This document shows, piece by piece, positions 1 through 9,401 of a stretch of 64,000 nucleotides of DNA. This stretch comes from Reinekea marina (GTDB taxonomy: Bacteria > Pseudomonadota > Gammaproteobacteria > Pseudomonadales > Natronospirillaceae), in contig NZ_JAUFQI010000001.1 in assembly GCF_030409715.1 (NCBI RefSeq), positions 2,468,501 through 2,532,500 of the forward strand, in the 5' to 3' direction. Position 1 is the stretch's first letter; the number at the start of each line of letters is the position of its first letter. The translations under genes were made by a program, and so were the position numbers. The notes below the pieces were generated by a model, which did not search any database, was not told the DNA's origin, and saw only the letters and a program-made list of their open reading frames with translations.

Positions 1-951
1 GTTTAGTCGGCCAGGCCCATTATTAGGGTTTAAAACATCGATCAAACGAATTAAATCATCTGGGTCAGTGGATGGACCTGCTTTTAATCCTAACGGGTTA
101 TTAATGCCTCGACAAAACTCAATATGAGCGCTGTCTAACTGACGAGTACGATCACCAATCCAAAGCATGTGTGCAGAACAGTCATACCAATCCCCGGTTA
201 AACTGTCTTTACGCGTTAAAGCTTCTTCATAAGGTAACAACAATGCCTCGTGCGAGGTAAAGAATTGCGTCTCACGAATATGTGGCGTATTAAGAGGCGA
301 AATACCGATTGCACTCATAAAAGCTAATGAATCATCAATCTGATCAGCCATCGCTTGATAACGTGCGCTTTGCGGGCTCTTCTCAACAAAGTTCTGATTC
401 CACTTATGCACCTGATGAATATCGGCCAAGCCACCTTGGGCAAAGGCCCGCAACAGATTCAACGTTGAAGAAGACTGATGATAGGCCTGCACCATACGTT
501 CAGGGTCTGGCTGACGCGATTGTTCAGTGAAATCGATGCCATTAATGATGTCACCACGATAAGAAGGTAAGGTAACTCCATCAATGGTTTCATCGCCTGC
601 TGAACGAGGCTTTGCAAATTGCCCAGCCATCCGCCCTACTTTTACTACAGGGCTTTGGCCACCAAATGTCAGCACTATCGCCATTTGCAATAAAGCCATA
701 AAAGTATCGCGTATATGTACGGTATGAAATTCTTCAAAGCTTTCTGCGCAATCCCCACCTTGCAATAAAAACGCTTCTCCGCGAGATACCTTAGCCAACT
801 CAGACTTTAATTGACGCGCTTCGCCGGCAAAAACCAATGGAGGCATTGCGGCTAGCTTTTTTTCTACGTTGTTGAGAGCGGCTTTGTTTTGGTATTCAGG
901 CATTTGACGAATAGTGTGCTCACGCCAAGAAGATGGGGTCCAAATTGTCAT
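1..951 (-). CDS. Class II 3-deoxy-7-phosphoheptulonate (DAHP) synthase, 3' part missing
   Basis: The reading frame is open from the ATG at 951 to the window edge (317 codons), so the C-terminal third or so lies outside. The protein starts [20 protein letters not shown] and carries [11 protein letters not shown] near residue 70, with the metal-binding Cys typical of the plant-like class II (AroA-II) DAHP synthases. [14 protein letters not shown] follows, and [15 protein letters not shown] lies nearer the window edge. The enzyme condenses phosphoenolpyruvate and erythrose-4-phosphate, the first step of the shikimate pathway, in the cytoplasm. It is probably a primary-metabolism enzyme, because no phenazine or other secondary-metabolite genes are visible. 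The leader contains a GTTGCCAT inverted repeat. Family assignment is confident; the paralogue is not. Confidence 0.93.
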   Translation of the reverse strand, partial: MTIWTPSSWREHTIRQMPEYQNKAALNNVEKKLAAMPPLVFAGEARQLKSELAKVSRGEAFLLQGGDCAESFEEFHTVHIRDTFMALLQMAIVLTFGGQSPVVKVGRMAGQFAKPRSAGDETIDGVTLPSYRGDIINGIDFTEQSRQPDPERMVQAYHQSSSTLNLLRAFAQGGLADIHQVHKWNQNFVEKSPQSARYQAMADQIDDSLAFMSAIGISPLNTPHIRETQFFTSHEALLLPYEEALTRKDSLTGDWYDCSAHMLWIGDRTRQLDSAHIEFCRGINNPLGLKAGPSTDPDDLIRLIDVLNPNNGPGRLN

Positions 952-1014
952 TACAGTGTTGTCCTAGTGAAAACTCTATATTGAGTCTGTTAGGTTAAGA
1001 TGAAAAGAGAATAT

Positions 1015-1047
1015 GTTGCCATTTGCGTCTGAGACACTGATGGCAAC
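1015..1047 (-). promoter_or_regulatory. Inverted repeat in the DAHP synthase leader
   Basis: GTTGCCAT at 1015-1022 is repeated in inverse as ATGGCAAC at 1040-1047. The 17-base loop holds a smaller palindrome (GTCT-GA-GAC). It lies about 65-95 bp upstream of the DAHP synthase start. No T-tract follows on the minus strand, so it is not a normal terminator. It could be an operator or a leader hairpin; it does not resemble the TyrR box. Confidence 0.4.
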
Positions 1048-1115
1048 GAGGTTCATTCTACAAGGATTTTTCAAGATTCTGAAAGGTCAGATTAAACTAT
1101 CTTTAAGCTTTTTAA

Positions 1116-2228
1116 TTAAACCACGCGTATGTGCCAAGGTTCATAACGCACCCCCAATGTATTATCGGCGGTGTATCGAATTTGCACATAGCCTAAGTCT
1201 TGTAGCTTTTTAAACTCTTCAGTGCTGGCAAATTCAGCGGTAAAGTTTGCAAGCCCGCCACCGACTCTACCCACATCGAAATCGCCAATGGCATGGTACG
1301 AATGCCCAGGAGGTGCTAATGAACGGGATGCACGCGATAAGTTTCCACTGGCCTGAACCGTTTTGGCCATAAACAGCTGATATTGCTTCACAATATTCCG
1401 AACACCACTGGTCAGAATTAGGGTATCCCCCACTTCAGCCGTTAACTTGTTGTAAAAAGTTTCAGAGTGGCCACGGAATACATAGTGACCGGTGCCCGGC
1501 ATTTTAACCACGTCGTTACTTGGTACCACGTTAGTCATGTTCGAAATAACTTTCTCACCAAAAAAGCCTAAACGACTGGAGTTATAGTTAAACATTTTCT
1601 CTAGAAAATTCAGTTCTTCTGCGCTGAATTCTCCAATACGGGGCGAGTATTTAGCGTACTTTAAAGCTTCATCGAGCGATAAAACGTTAAAATTACCAAA
1701 GCCTACGTAATCTTGAACGCGATTAATTCGCTCAAGTGATTGTACAAGCAATTTATAGTCGGCTTCGGACAATACAACATCGTCTGTGAAGTTAGTCTCA
1801 AAGTTAGAGACCTTTTCTTGGACGGTTTCGGCGGATTCTTCAGGCGTGGCTAAGGCGATGTTTTCGATATTCGTATCGGGTAATACTACTTCTTCCACAA
1901 TATTTAACTCGCTGTCTGGGCGTGTTAAATCGGGCATGAGTTTTTCGGCTTGATCTTGCTGCAAATAGGAAAGTGCCGGTCGAGACTGGGCCTTTTCAGG
2001 GCTGGGAAGGTCGATCCCGGATTGAGGAGCCGAAGGAGATACCAAGCCCTCATCCATTGTAGGGTTATTCTCAACCATCACTTTGGCCGCAGCATGGGTG
2101 CCACGTTGTTCAATGGTTTGCTCGTATCGCAAGTGGCGACGGGAGAGCATATCTAAAGAAGCGTAACCAGCACCGGCTATCACTGCAGAAGCAGAGACAG
2201 ACTGTATTAAAAATTCACGACGCTTCAC
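1116..2228 (-). CDS. Tat-exported M15-type (VanY-like) D-Ala-D-Ala carboxypeptidase family protein
   Basis: The N-terminus MKRREFLIQSVSASAVIAGAGYA has a twin-arginine motif (RREFL) followed by a hydrophobic stretch, so export by Tat is likely. Residues about 40-150 form an acidic, low-complexity linker. The C-terminal domain has the two zinc-site motifs of M15 peptidases: SYHAIGDFD (H312, D318) and EPWH (E363, H366). These enzymes trim peptidoglycan stem peptides in the periplasm. The usual motif is SxHxxGxAxD; here the His-to-Asp spacing is one residue shorter, as in a divergent subgroup. The gene is monocistronic or read toward the DAHP synthase gene 164 bp downstream. The exact substrate cannot be told from sequence. 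Confidence 0.75.
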   Translation of the reverse strand: MKRREFLIQSVSASAVIAGAGYASLDMLSRRHLRYEQTIEQRGTHAAAKVMVENNPTMDEGLVSPSAPQSGIDLPSPEKAQSRPALSYLQQDQAEKLMPDLTRPDSELNIVEEVVLPDTNIENIALATPEESAETVQEKVSNFETNFTDDVVLSEADYKLLVQSLERINRVQDYVGFGNFNVLSLDEALKYAKYSPRIGEFSAEELNFLEKMFNYNSSRLGFFGEKVISNMTNVVPSNDVVKMPGTGHYVFRGHSETFYNKLTAEVGDTLILTSGVRNIVKQYQLFMAKTVQASGNLSRASRSLAPPGHSYHAIGDFDVGRVGGGLANFTAEFASTEEFKKLQDLGYVQIRYTADNTLGVRYEPWHIRVV

Positions 2229-2403
2229 TCAATTTCTCCGCTTTAAAACAATGGTCTATAACTCTAAGTATTGTCGTTTTTTTCAAAAGTGCCAATACTA
2301 TTTACTCATTTTAATAGGTTACACCTCAATAGCAATGCTGAAGTGGATACAATTCATTAATCAACCCCTATAGTAGCTGACTATCGGCCTTCGCGAGCAA
2401 ACC

Positions 2404-2844
2404 TTAAGGGTTATTTTGCGCTTCTGCTTTTGCTTTTATAAAGTGCGAATGATGTAAATGAAGCGATTCATTTAAGCGCCTAACTCGCTGGTCTTCATGT
2501 TTATCTAGTTCACCATCCGCAAAGGCTACGCGCCATAGGTCTACTACTAATTCATACCGCTGTTGCTCGCCCCAGTGGTCATTTATGACCTTGGTAAACT
2601 GATAGGTATCGTGACTGGCCTCCCTTCGCTTGATAGCCACGTCGATGCACTCTTTTATCTCACTTTCGGTCGCATTTAAGCGTTTAGATAAAATAGACTC
2701 AATACTTTGACGCTCGCGCTGATCCATGTCATGGTCTGCCATCATGATTTCAATGAGCAGCACTGCGGCGGCATCATCAACAGAGAGTTCTGGCTGCGCT
2801 GCTTCTGGCTCAGAATTGAAAAACGCTATAATTTGCTTAATCAT
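2404..2844 (-). CDS. TerB-like (tellurite-resistance/DjlA N-domain) family protein
   Basis: A 146-aa soluble, mostly helical protein. Two acidic metal-binding-like loops, MADHDMDQRE and FADGELDKHED, lie about 75 residues apart in the pattern of the TerB fold. TerB domains bind divalent metal and appear in tellurite-resistance operons and also as stand-alone proteins of unknown role. No ter genes are nearby, so a tellurite function is not supported. It is divergent from the DUF2721 gene with 32 bp between the starts. Confidence 0.7.
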   Translation of the reverse strand: MIKQIIAFFNSEPEAAQPELSVDDAAAVLLIEIMMADHDMDQRERQSIESILSKRLNATESEIKECIDVAIKRREASHDTYQFTKVINDHWGEQQRYELVVDLWRVAFADGELDKHEDQRVRRLNESLHLHHSHFIKAKAEAQNNP

Positions 2845-2876
2845 AAACCCACCTACATCAGTGAACAGATAAAAAC

Positions 2877-3266
2877 ATGACGATTACGACGCCTGCACTG
2901 CTTTTCCCTGCTATCTCTTTATTAATGTTAGCTTACACCAATCGCTTTTTAGTCATTGCCCAACTGATCCGCTCGTTATACAAACAAAACTCCGAAAACC
3001 CAGACACTGATTTACGCAATCAAATACTGCACCTCAGACTCAGAATCGTCGTCATTCGCCGGATGCAGGTCGCGGGTATCTTATCGTTTATTTTTTGTGT
3101 AATAACTATGATCGCGCTATTTTTACAATTCGTTGAACTGGCCTACTACCTTTTTGGCTCGTCGCTGGTGCTGCTATTGATATCTCTATGCATCAGTTTG
3201 TACGAGGTTCAAATAAGCGGCCAAGCGCTTACTGTGCAACTTAAGAACCTCGAAAAGAAAAGCTAA
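2877..3266 (+). CDS. DUF2721 family inner-membrane protein
   Basis: A 129-aa protein with an N-terminal membrane segment (about residues 7-28), a charged middle with RIVVIRRMQVAG, and two further hydrophobic segments (about 62-105). The NRF..IAQLIRSLY start and the RRM near the middle are typical of DUF2721, a family without known function. The gene is convergent with dapE, with only 3 bases between the stop codons. It starts at ATG 2877, 32 bp from the divergent TerB-like gene, so the promoters must overlap. Confidence 0.75.
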   Translation: MTITTPALLFPAISLLMLAYTNRFLVIAQLIRSLYKQNSENPDTDLRNQILHLRLRIVVIRRMQVAGILSFIFCVITMIALFLQFVELAYYLFGSSLVLLLISLCISLYEVQISGQALTVQLKNLEKKS

Positions 3267-3269
3267 CGA

Positions 3270-4400
3270 CTAGGCGAGTAAATTTTCCATTATGCGGTAA
3301 TACATGTCTGTCAGCTTATCGAGATCATCGACACTGACACATTCATCGATTTGATGAATGGTTGCATTTCGAGGACCTAGCTCAAGTACTTGAGCTCCCG
3401 TCGGGGCAATAAAGCGCCCATCAGAGGTACCACCGGCGGTAGAGAGCTCTGGCTTGTAGCCAACGGTATCTTCTACTGCTTGTACCGCCGCTTGTACTAA
3501 CGCACCTTGAGCGGTCAAGAAAGGCTCACCTTTAACCTCAAAACGAAGCTCATATTCAAAGCCGTGTTTATCTAGCAGAGCTCGGGTTCTTTGTTGCAAA
3601 GATTCCGCGCTCGATTCCGTGCTAAAACGAAAGCTGAACATAATTTCTGCATCGCCTGGAATGACGTTGGTCGCGCCGGTTCCCGATTTAATGTTTGATA
3701 CTTGGAACGATGTTGCCGGGAAAAAATCGTTGCCTTCATCCCAAATCTCTGTCGATAAGGCTGCAATTGCCGGGGCAGCTAAATGCACTGGATTCTTAGC
3801 TAAATGTGGATAGGCGACATGGCCTTGCTTTCCTTTTACCGTAAGATAGCCCAGCATAGAGCCACGACGACCATTTTTAATGGTGTCTCCCACTTTATCC
3901 GTACTGGAGGGTTCACCGACGAGCGCCCAATCAATTTTTTCACCACGTGCCATGAGTTTTTCGATGACCGCAACTGTTCCGTGGTAAGCATCGCCTTCTT
4001 CATCAGAGGTAATTAAATAGCCAATTCGGCCTTTGTGGTTTGGGTAGGCTTCCACAAACCGCTCTGTTGCTACCACCATAGCGGCCAAGGAGCCTTTCAT
4101 ATCGGCGGCACCGCGCCCGAACAAATGACCATCCACTACCGTAGGTTCAAAAGGTGGGTGCGTCCACTGGTTTAAATCACCTGTTGGCACAACATCAGTA
4201 TGACCAGCAAACACTAACAAAGGGCCAGAGTCACCTCGTGTTGCCCAAAGGTTTTCTACATCCTCAATTCGCATGTGTTCATTGTTAAAGCCAACAGCGC
4301 TGAGCCTATCTGCCATTAGCTGCTGACAGCCTTTATCTTCGGGTGTTACTGAATTACGTGAGATTAAATCACAGGTTAAATCAAAGGTAGCTGAGCTCAT
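3270..4400 (-). CDS. dapE: Succinyl-diaminopimelate desuccinylase
   Basis: A 376-aa M20 metallopeptidase-family enzyme that removes succinate from N-succinyl-LL-diaminopimelate in the lysine/meso-DAP pathway, so it feeds peptidoglycan synthesis. The di-zinc site is complete: GHTDVVPTG (H67, D69), RGAADMKG (D100) and TSDEEGDA (E134 as general base, E135). The dimerisation domain sits in the middle, and GTSDGRF and NATIHQIDE lie near the C-terminus. Length matches the family (about 375 aa). It is divergent from a small membrane-protein gene (76 bp between starts). No other dap gene is adjacent. Confidence 0.97.
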   Translation of the reverse strand: MSSATFDLTCDLISRNSVTPEDKGCQQLMADRLSAVGFNNEHMRIEDVENLWATRGDSGPLLVFAGHTDVVPTGDLNQWTHPPFEPTVVDGHLFGRGAADMKGSLAAMVVATERFVEAYPNHKGRIGYLITSDEEGDAYHGTVAVIEKLMARGEKIDWALVGEPSSTDKVGDTIKNGRRGSMLGYLTVKGKQGHVAYPHLAKNPVHLAAPAIAALSTEIWDEGNDFFPATSFQVSNIKSGTGATNVIPGDAEIMFSFRFSTESSAESLQQRTRALLDKHGFEYELRFEVKGEPFLTAQGALVQAAVQAVEDTVGYKPELSTAGGTSDGRFIAPTGAQVLELGPRNATIHQIDECVSVDDLDKLTDMYYRIMENLLA

Positions 4401-4476
4401 AGGTGTCTTATTCTATAAATGTTAGTCATGAGCCGTTATCATACCCACTATTCTTGAATGATTTAAGGCTCTAATA

Positions 4477-4758
4477 GTGACGAATAAGGAAAAGCTTACT
4501 GCGTGGCTTGAAAGACAAATTAAATCCCCTCGTTTAGCGATGCAACGCTTTACCACTGGCGGGTTTATTTTTGCGGGCGGCGTTATGATGCTGATCTTGT
4601 CCGACCAGCTATTGTCCGAACAATTGGCTGGCGAATTTACGGCTTTATTAGCACTTATTATTATCGGCCTTGGCGCTCTTATAGCTTTACGTGGATATTT
4701 AGCTTTAAGCCTGTACAAAGTATTGTATTATTTATTGAGTTCAAACTCAGAACACTAA
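4477..4758 (+). CDS. Small two-helix membrane protein, unknown
   Basis: A 93-aa protein starting at GTG 4477 (MTNKEKLTAWLERQIKSPRL). It has a basic, amphipathic N-terminal 22 residues, a hydrophobic segment at about 24-43, a short polar stretch and a second segment at about 50-75. The start is uncertain because the ribosome-binding site is weak. It lies 35 bp before the next gene in the same direction and is probably co-transcribed with it. I do not recognise the family. Confidence 0.55.
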   Translation: MTNKEKLTAWLERQIKSPRLAMQRFTTGGFIFAGGVMMLILSDQLLSEQLAGEFTALLALIIIGLGALIALRGYLALSLYKVLYYLLSSNSEH

Positions 4759-4793
4759 ACCACTGCCCGCTTTTAAGCCCTAAGGTAAGACAC

Positions 4794-5183
4794 ATGACCC
4801 GTGCGCCCGATTTAGAAATATATGTCGATCAGATCGATGTTGAGCAATCAATTACTTGGTTAAGCCAACTATTTAGCAAAGTTGCTAAAACTAAAAAAGT
4901 AAAAGGCATGCCGAAACAGTCTTTTCCTTTTGTATTTGAGCATGATCATCGACAATATGAAGGTGTAATTTACGATAAGGTTTCTGACGGATTCACGAGC
5001 ATTTGGCTAAACAGCGATCAACTTCCTTGGCAAGATGACTTAGCTTTAGCAAAATTGGCAGCTGAACAATTAAGTAAAGAAGTGCGAGTAACTCAAGGCG
5101 GTTGGGGGCCAGAAGATAATCCTGACGCTTGGCTAAGAATAATGCCCGATGGCTCAACGTCGGAAATTATTTGGAAGTCTTAA
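4794..5183 (+). CDS. Conserved-looking soluble protein, unknown
   Basis: A 129-aa protein (MTRAPDLEIYVDQIDVEQS) with no membrane segment or signal peptide, acidic overall, with Trp-containing motifs IWLNSDQLPW and GGWGPEDNPDAW. The start is an ATG with TAAGG eleven bases upstream (AAGGTAAGACACATG). It is the last gene before a strong intrinsic terminator at 5185-5215, so it closes the transcription unit that starts at 4477. Function unknown. Confidence 0.65.
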   Translation: MTRAPDLEIYVDQIDVEQSITWLSQLFSKVAKTKKVKGMPKQSFPFVFEHDHRQYEGVIYDKVSDGFTSIWLNSDQLPWQDDLALAKLAAEQLSKEVRVTQGGWGPEDNPDAWLRIMPDGSTSEIIWKS

Positions 5184-5184
5184 C

Positions 5185-5215
5185 AAAAAAGCCAAATCAA
5201 ATGATTTGGCTTTTT
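5185..5215. terminator. Bidirectional intrinsic terminator
   Basis: Perfect stem GCCAAATCA / TGATTTGGC (5191-5199 and 5202-5210) with a 2-base loop, preceded by A6 and followed by T5. It can serve both the plus-strand gene ending at 5183 and the minus-strand cold-shock-domain gene ending at 5240. Confidence 0.88.
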
Positions 5216-5239
5216 ACTGTGCAGAACGTCTATCTACTT

Positions 5240-5713
5240 CTATTTTTGACGTAATATAGTGACGTCTTCGGCTTGCAAGCCTTTCGAGCTTTCAACCACA
5301 CCAAAACGAACTCGCTGACCTTCTTGCAAAGAGCGATGGCCACGACCACGAATCGATCTAAAATGGACAAATACATCTTCACCATTTTCACGTGTTACAA
5401 ATCCAAAACCTTTACTCACGTTAAACCACTTTACAGCGCCTTCTTCACGATCATCTTCTTCAAACTGGGCAACAACAGGTGCAGCTATCACCTGAGCCAA
5501 TAAAACAAGAATTGTGACAGCACAAACGATGGCACCATAAGCGGTCCATTTCACGCTGACCATACTGGTAGATACCAGTTCCGCTACCGTTAACGATTGT
5601 AATTCTGGGATCAAGGATAAGGCTGCTGCGCAAATGATGGGTGCTACCAGCGCGACTAATAAGCTTACCGCAATCTTAACTAACCATAATTTCAACTTCA
5701 TTCTATTACTCAC
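5240..5713 (-). CDS. Membrane-anchored cold-shock-domain protein
   Basis: A 157-aa two-part protein. Residues about 10-36 and 57-82 are two hydrophobic helices. Residues 91-154 form a complete cold-shock domain with RNP1-like KGFGFV (101-106) and RNP2-like VFVHF (114-118). A short acidic linker (FEEDDREE) joins the two parts, which should place the nucleic-acid-binding domain on the cytoplasmic face. Cold-shock domains bind single-stranded RNA or DNA; typical CspA proteins are only about 70 aa and soluble. The architecture suggests RNA handling at the inner membrane, which is inference. It is monocistronic, ending at the shared terminator. Confidence 0.85.
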   Translation of the reverse strand: MSNRMKLKLWLVKIAVSLLVALVAPIICAAALSLIPELQSLTVAELVSTSMVSVKWTAYGAIVCAVTILVLLAQVIAAPVVAQFEEDDREEGAVKWFNVSKGFGFVTRENGEDVFVHFRSIRGRGHRSLQEGQRVRFGVVESSKGLQAEDVTILRQK

Positions 5714-5884
5714 TCTTTAATGACAGATGTCTTACTTTTATTGGAATACTTATTTAAGGCTGAAAGACAGCCATTTGTGTATCGTTATCACTATTTACGC
5801 CTACAATTGGCGAAATCTCTGGCATAATGCCAAAATTCTCACCTATATTGCAACGTATCACATTTTTTAGGAAAGATATTGTAA

Positions 5885-6091
5885 ATGAACAAATCAGACC
5901 AAGACGTAGAGCTAGAAACTCGAATTACCTACATGGATGACACAATAGACCAGCTCAACGATGTGATTAGCCGCCAACAGCTGCAAATCGATAAACTCGA
6001 GCGCATCGTACAAAAACTGCTCACCGATCACATTGAGCTCAAGGATCAACTCGCCCCAGAAATCACCGACACACCACCTCCACATTACTAG
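5885..6091 (+). CDS. slyX: SlyX family protein
   Basis: A 68-aa coiled-coil protein with the family features: LETRITYMDDTIDQLNDVISRQQ at the start, a heptad-type middle, and the diagnostic TPPPHY C-terminus. The length is normal for SlyX. The function is unknown; the family is often found near slyD, which is not visible here. It lies 60 bp before plsB in the same direction. Confidence 0.9.
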   Translation: MNKSDQDVELETRITYMDDTIDQLNDVISRQQLQIDKLERIVQKLLTDHIELKDQLAPEITDTPPPHY

Positions 6092-6151
6092 CCTAGTGTC
6101 GGGCTTTAAAAAAACGTAAAATATCCTCTTTTAGTAAGGTATCGTGGTTAG

Positions 6152-8599
6152 ATGTTCTCTATACAAACAAAAATTCGTCAGTGGGTTCAAAAAGTCTTGT
6201 TTTGGTGGGTTAAAGTCCCAGAAAACCCTCATCACACCGACTTTGACCCGATTTTAAAAGCAAAGCATTGTGTTTACGTGCTAGAGCACCAATCTACCGC
6301 CGATGCTTTAGTAGTCGATCATCAGCTAAAAAAGCTCGGACTGCCTGGATTACATGAAAAGCTTCAGCTTTCACCAGAGAACCAAGAGAAAGCGTTACTC
6401 ACTGTTCACCCAAGAAAATCAGTATTACAGCGCCACCAACCCAGTATTACGCCCAGAATCCAGTCTTTTATAGATCATTTGGCGGTTAATTCTGATGAAG
6501 AAATTCTATTGGTTCCGATCGCTTTGTACTGGGGTCGAACGGCCAGCACCAACAACAGTATAATTTCGGCACTATTAAGCTCTAACTGGTCTGTTGTAGG
6601 CCGGTTTCGCAAACTCTTGACGGTTTTGTTAAACGGTCGCGATACCTATTTAGAAATAAACGCACCTATTTCATTACGACAACTGATCGATGAAAGCGAA
6701 GACCATTCAAAGCTCACTCGCAAAGTAGCCCGTGTATTACGTGTGCATTTTCGCCATGTTCGTACCGCTGTCATTGGGCCAGATTTATCTCACAAACGGG
6801 TTATCATTGACCAAATCCTCAGTTCCGAACCCGTTCGTAAAGCCATTGCGACTCATTCTTCAACTAAATCTGTCAGCTTAGATAAATCACGCGCCGTGGC
6901 ACGCAAACATGCACTGACCATCGCGGCCAATGTTTCTTACAATACGATTCGAGTTCTCGATGTGTTGCTGACTCGACTCTGGAATAAAATTTATAACGGT
7001 ATTGTTTTAAATGGTATCGAGCCAGTTCGTGAACTCGCTAAAGACAACGAAATTGTCTATGTACCCTGCCATCGAAGCCATATCGACTATTTATTGCTGA
7101 GTTATTCCTTGCATCGGAACGGGCTAAATGTGCCTCACATTGCGGCGGGTGAAAACTTGAATATGCCCATTGTCGGTAATATTTTAAGACGCGGCGGCGC
7201 ATTTTTCATTCGTCGAAAGTTCGGTGGCGATAAGCTCTATAGCACTGTCTTTAACGAGTATATTCATACGGTATTCCGCCGCGGTTACCCAGTTGAGTAT
7301 TTCGTTGAAGGAGGCCGCTCCAGAACCGGCAGAATGCGCAACCCTGCTACCGGGACGCTGGCAATGACGGTCAAAAGCCACTTACGAGATAGCAGCCGAC
7401 CTATTGTATTTATTCCTGTTTATATCGGATACGAGAAAGTGTTTGAAAGCGGTTCCTACTTAGGTGAACTGAAAGGCAAAACTAAAAAGAAAGAAAATCT
7501 TTTTGATCTCGTGAAAACCGTGAAACATCTGAAAAACTATGGTCATGTGTATTTAAACTTTGGCGAGCCCATAAAACTAAACGATGAGCTCAATGAGCAG
7601 GTACCTACGTGGCGAGATACTCCTTACGGCCCCAATGATAAGCCTGATTGGATGTTCCAGTTTGTCGACAGTTTATCGACCAAGGTCGTAACAAAAATCA
7701 ACGCCGCCGCCGCACTGAACCCGATCAATTTAATTGCAACCGTATTGCTGTCTACTCCAAAGCAAGCCATTGAATCAACTTTTTTAGAACAGCAACTGTC
7801 TTTGTTAATTGAACTCAATAAAGAACGCGAAGACTTAGTCACCCTGCCAACAGGCACACCTAAAGAGTGGATAGAGTACGCGGTTAAAATGAATACACTG
7901 CGCCTGATCCCTCAAAAATTCGGTGATATTTATGGTTTAGACAGCCACAATACGGTGCTGATGTCTTACTATCGCAATAACGTTCAGCATTTATTTGCGC
8001 TTCCATCTCTAGTGGCTGCATTAGTCGCTCGCAGTGAAGGTATAGAAGAAGCGGAGATGCTGTCGCTGATAACCTTGATTCACCCTTACATTCGCAGCGA
8101 ACTGTTTATTGACGGCGATGATGAAGAAACCGAAAAACAAGCCTTACGAATTATAAAAGATTTACTGAAGTTGCAACTTATTTGCCAGAACAGCGACGGC
8201 TTGTATTGCCCGCCTGAAGCCAGTTCCGACAAGCACCTTCAATTGCAATATTTGGCCAACATCATTCTGCCAACACTGGAGCGATACTTACTGACACTAT
8301 CGGTTTTAGTCAGATTCGGAAATGGCGAATGCAGCCAAACCGTTCTAGAAAACCAATCGCAACAAATGGCTCAGCGTCTGTCTTTATTGAATGGACTGGA
8401 TGCGCCTGAATTTTTCGACAAAGCCTTATTTAAAAACTTCATCATGACGCTTAAAAAGCGTGGTGCATTAAAGACGAATGAAGAAGGTAAACTCACTTAC
8501 AGCGACAATATACCTATGGTGATCAGTAAAGCTGGCTCTGTCATGCCTAATGATATTTGGTATAACGTTTTGCAAGTGACTAAACGATCGACTTCTTAG
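6152..8599 (+). CDS. plsB: Glycerol-3-phosphate 1-O-acyltransferase PlsB
   Basis: An 815-aa inner-membrane enzyme that acylates sn-glycerol-3-phosphate at position 1, the first step of phospholipid synthesis. The acyltransferase motifs are visible: CHRSHIDY (HX4D, H307 and D312), GGAFFIRR about 45 residues later, and FVEGGRSRTGR at about 382-392. The length matches E. coli PlsB (about 807 aa), with the usual long N-terminal and C-terminal helical regions. The 3' end overlaps the convergent rsmJ gene by 20 bases. Confidence 0.97.
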   Translation: MFSIQTKIRQWVQKVLFWWVKVPENPHHTDFDPILKAKHCVYVLEHQSTADALVVDHQLKKLGLPGLHEKLQLSPENQEKALLTVHPRKSVLQRHQPSITPRIQSFIDHLAVNSDEEILLVPIALYWGRTASTNNSIISALLSSNWSVVGRFRKLLTVLLNGRDTYLEINAPISLRQLIDESEDHSKLTRKVARVLRVHFRHVRTAVIGPDLSHKRVIIDQILSSEPVRKAIATHSSTKSVSLDKSRAVARKHALTIAANVSYNTIRVLDVLLTRLWNKIYNGIVLNGIEPVRELAKDNEIVYVPCHRSHIDYLLLSYSLHRNGLNVPHIAAGENLNMPIVGNILRRGGAFFIRRKFGGDKLYSTVFNEYIHTVFRRGYPVEYFVEGGRSRTGRMRNPATGTLAMTVKSHLRDSSRPIVFIPVYIGYEKVFESGSYLGELKGKTKKKENLFDLVKTVKHLKNYGHVYLNFGEPIKLNDELNEQVPTWRDTPYGPNDKPDWMFQFVDSLSTKVVTKINAAAALNPINLIATVLLSTPKQAIESTFLEQQLSLLIELNKEREDLVTLPTGTPKEWIEYAVKMNTLRLIPQKFGDIYGLDSHNTVLMSYYRNNVQHLFALPSLVAALVARSEGIEEAEMLSLITLIHPYIRSELFIDGDDEETEKQALRIIKDLLKLQLICQNSDGLYCPPEASSDKHLQLQYLANIILPTLERYLLTLSVLVRFGNGECSQTVLENQSQQMAQRLSLLNGLDAPEFFDKALFKNFIMTLKKRGALKTNEEGKLTYSDNIPMVISKAGSVMPNDIWYNVLQVTKRSTS

Positions 8600-9347
8600 T
8601 ATAAAGGTCAAAGCGACTACTTTTTCCGACTAAAGAAGTTGTCGGCTTTTGATCTGCAAGAAAGGGCGCCTGTTTTGGGCGCTTAACCACCACTCTGTAT
8701 TCAGCCATTTCTAATGCTGGGGCCAATAAAGCATCGGCATCTTCATCGCTTCCGACTAAATCGTGAAATAAAGCCATATCTTTTTTAACCTTGGCGGATT
8801 TTTCTCTGGTCGGGAACATAGGATCTAAATAAATCACCTCAGGCGCAAAACGTGCAACAGCTTCGGATTCATAGAAGTTACCGAATTCTAAAGAAATCGA
8901 TCCGGCCTCTAAAACCTCTGCCTGCTGGTGTTTTAAACGAAATAACCCATCAGCGAGAAGTTGATGGACAATAGGATGGCGTTCGCACATTAATACCTTA
9001 GCACCTAGTGAAGCCAATACGAACGCATCGCGTCCTAAGCCTGCGGTGGCATCCACCACCTTTAAATCTTTACGCTTATTCAGCCCGATAGCTTTGGCAA
9101 CGGCTTGCCCTGCCCCACCACCATGTAAACGCCGGTGCGAGGAAGCATTAGAGAGAAAATCTACGCAAATTGGTTTAACTTTAGGCCATTGCTTTGGTGC
9201 TACTGATAATTTATCTTCGTTAAAGATTAAAAAAATGTCTTCTGGGTTGTTGTGAACAACTTCGACCCAATTTTCACGCAGCAACCTTGATATGTGGTCC
9301 GGTAAAACTGAGGCATCATCTTTTGGTAGGTAAAACTTAATGTTCAT
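8580..9347 (-). CDS. rsmJ: 16S rRNA (guanine1516-N2)-methyltransferase RsmJ
   Basis: A 255-aa SAM-dependent methyltransferase. VVDATAGLGRDAFVLASLG is the SAM-binding motif I and VIYLDPMFPTREKSAK the catalytic DPMFP motif of the RsmJ/YhiQ family. It methylates G1516 of 16S rRNA in the 30S subunit. The C-terminus reads SRFDLYTKKSIV. It is convergent with and overlaps plsB by 20 bases; no co-transcribed partner is obvious beyond the small gene downstream at 9402 on the upstream side of its promoter. Confidence 0.95.
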   Translation of the reverse strand: MNIKFYLPKDDASVLPDHISRLLRENWVEVVHNNPEDIFLIFNEDKLSVAPKQWPKVKPICVDFLSNASSHRRLHGGGAGQAVAKAIGLNKRKDLKVVDATAGLGRDAFVLASLGAKVLMCERHPIVHQLLADGLFRLKHQQAEVLEAGSISLEFGNFYESEAVARFAPEVIYLDPMFPTREKSAKVKKDMALFHDLVGSDEDADALLAPALEMAEYRVVVKRPKQAPFLADQKPTTSLVGKSSRFDLYTKKSIV

Positions 9348-9401
9348 CCAGGCTACTAGTTAAGAATGTTATGTAATCGCTATTGTAAAGTAGATTGGAT
9401 G

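Noticed and set aside
1013..1213. 66-aa plus-strand frame near the DAHP synthase leader
   Set aside because: It overlaps the minus-strand M15 gene's end and the leader repeat and has no family resemblance or ribosome-binding site.
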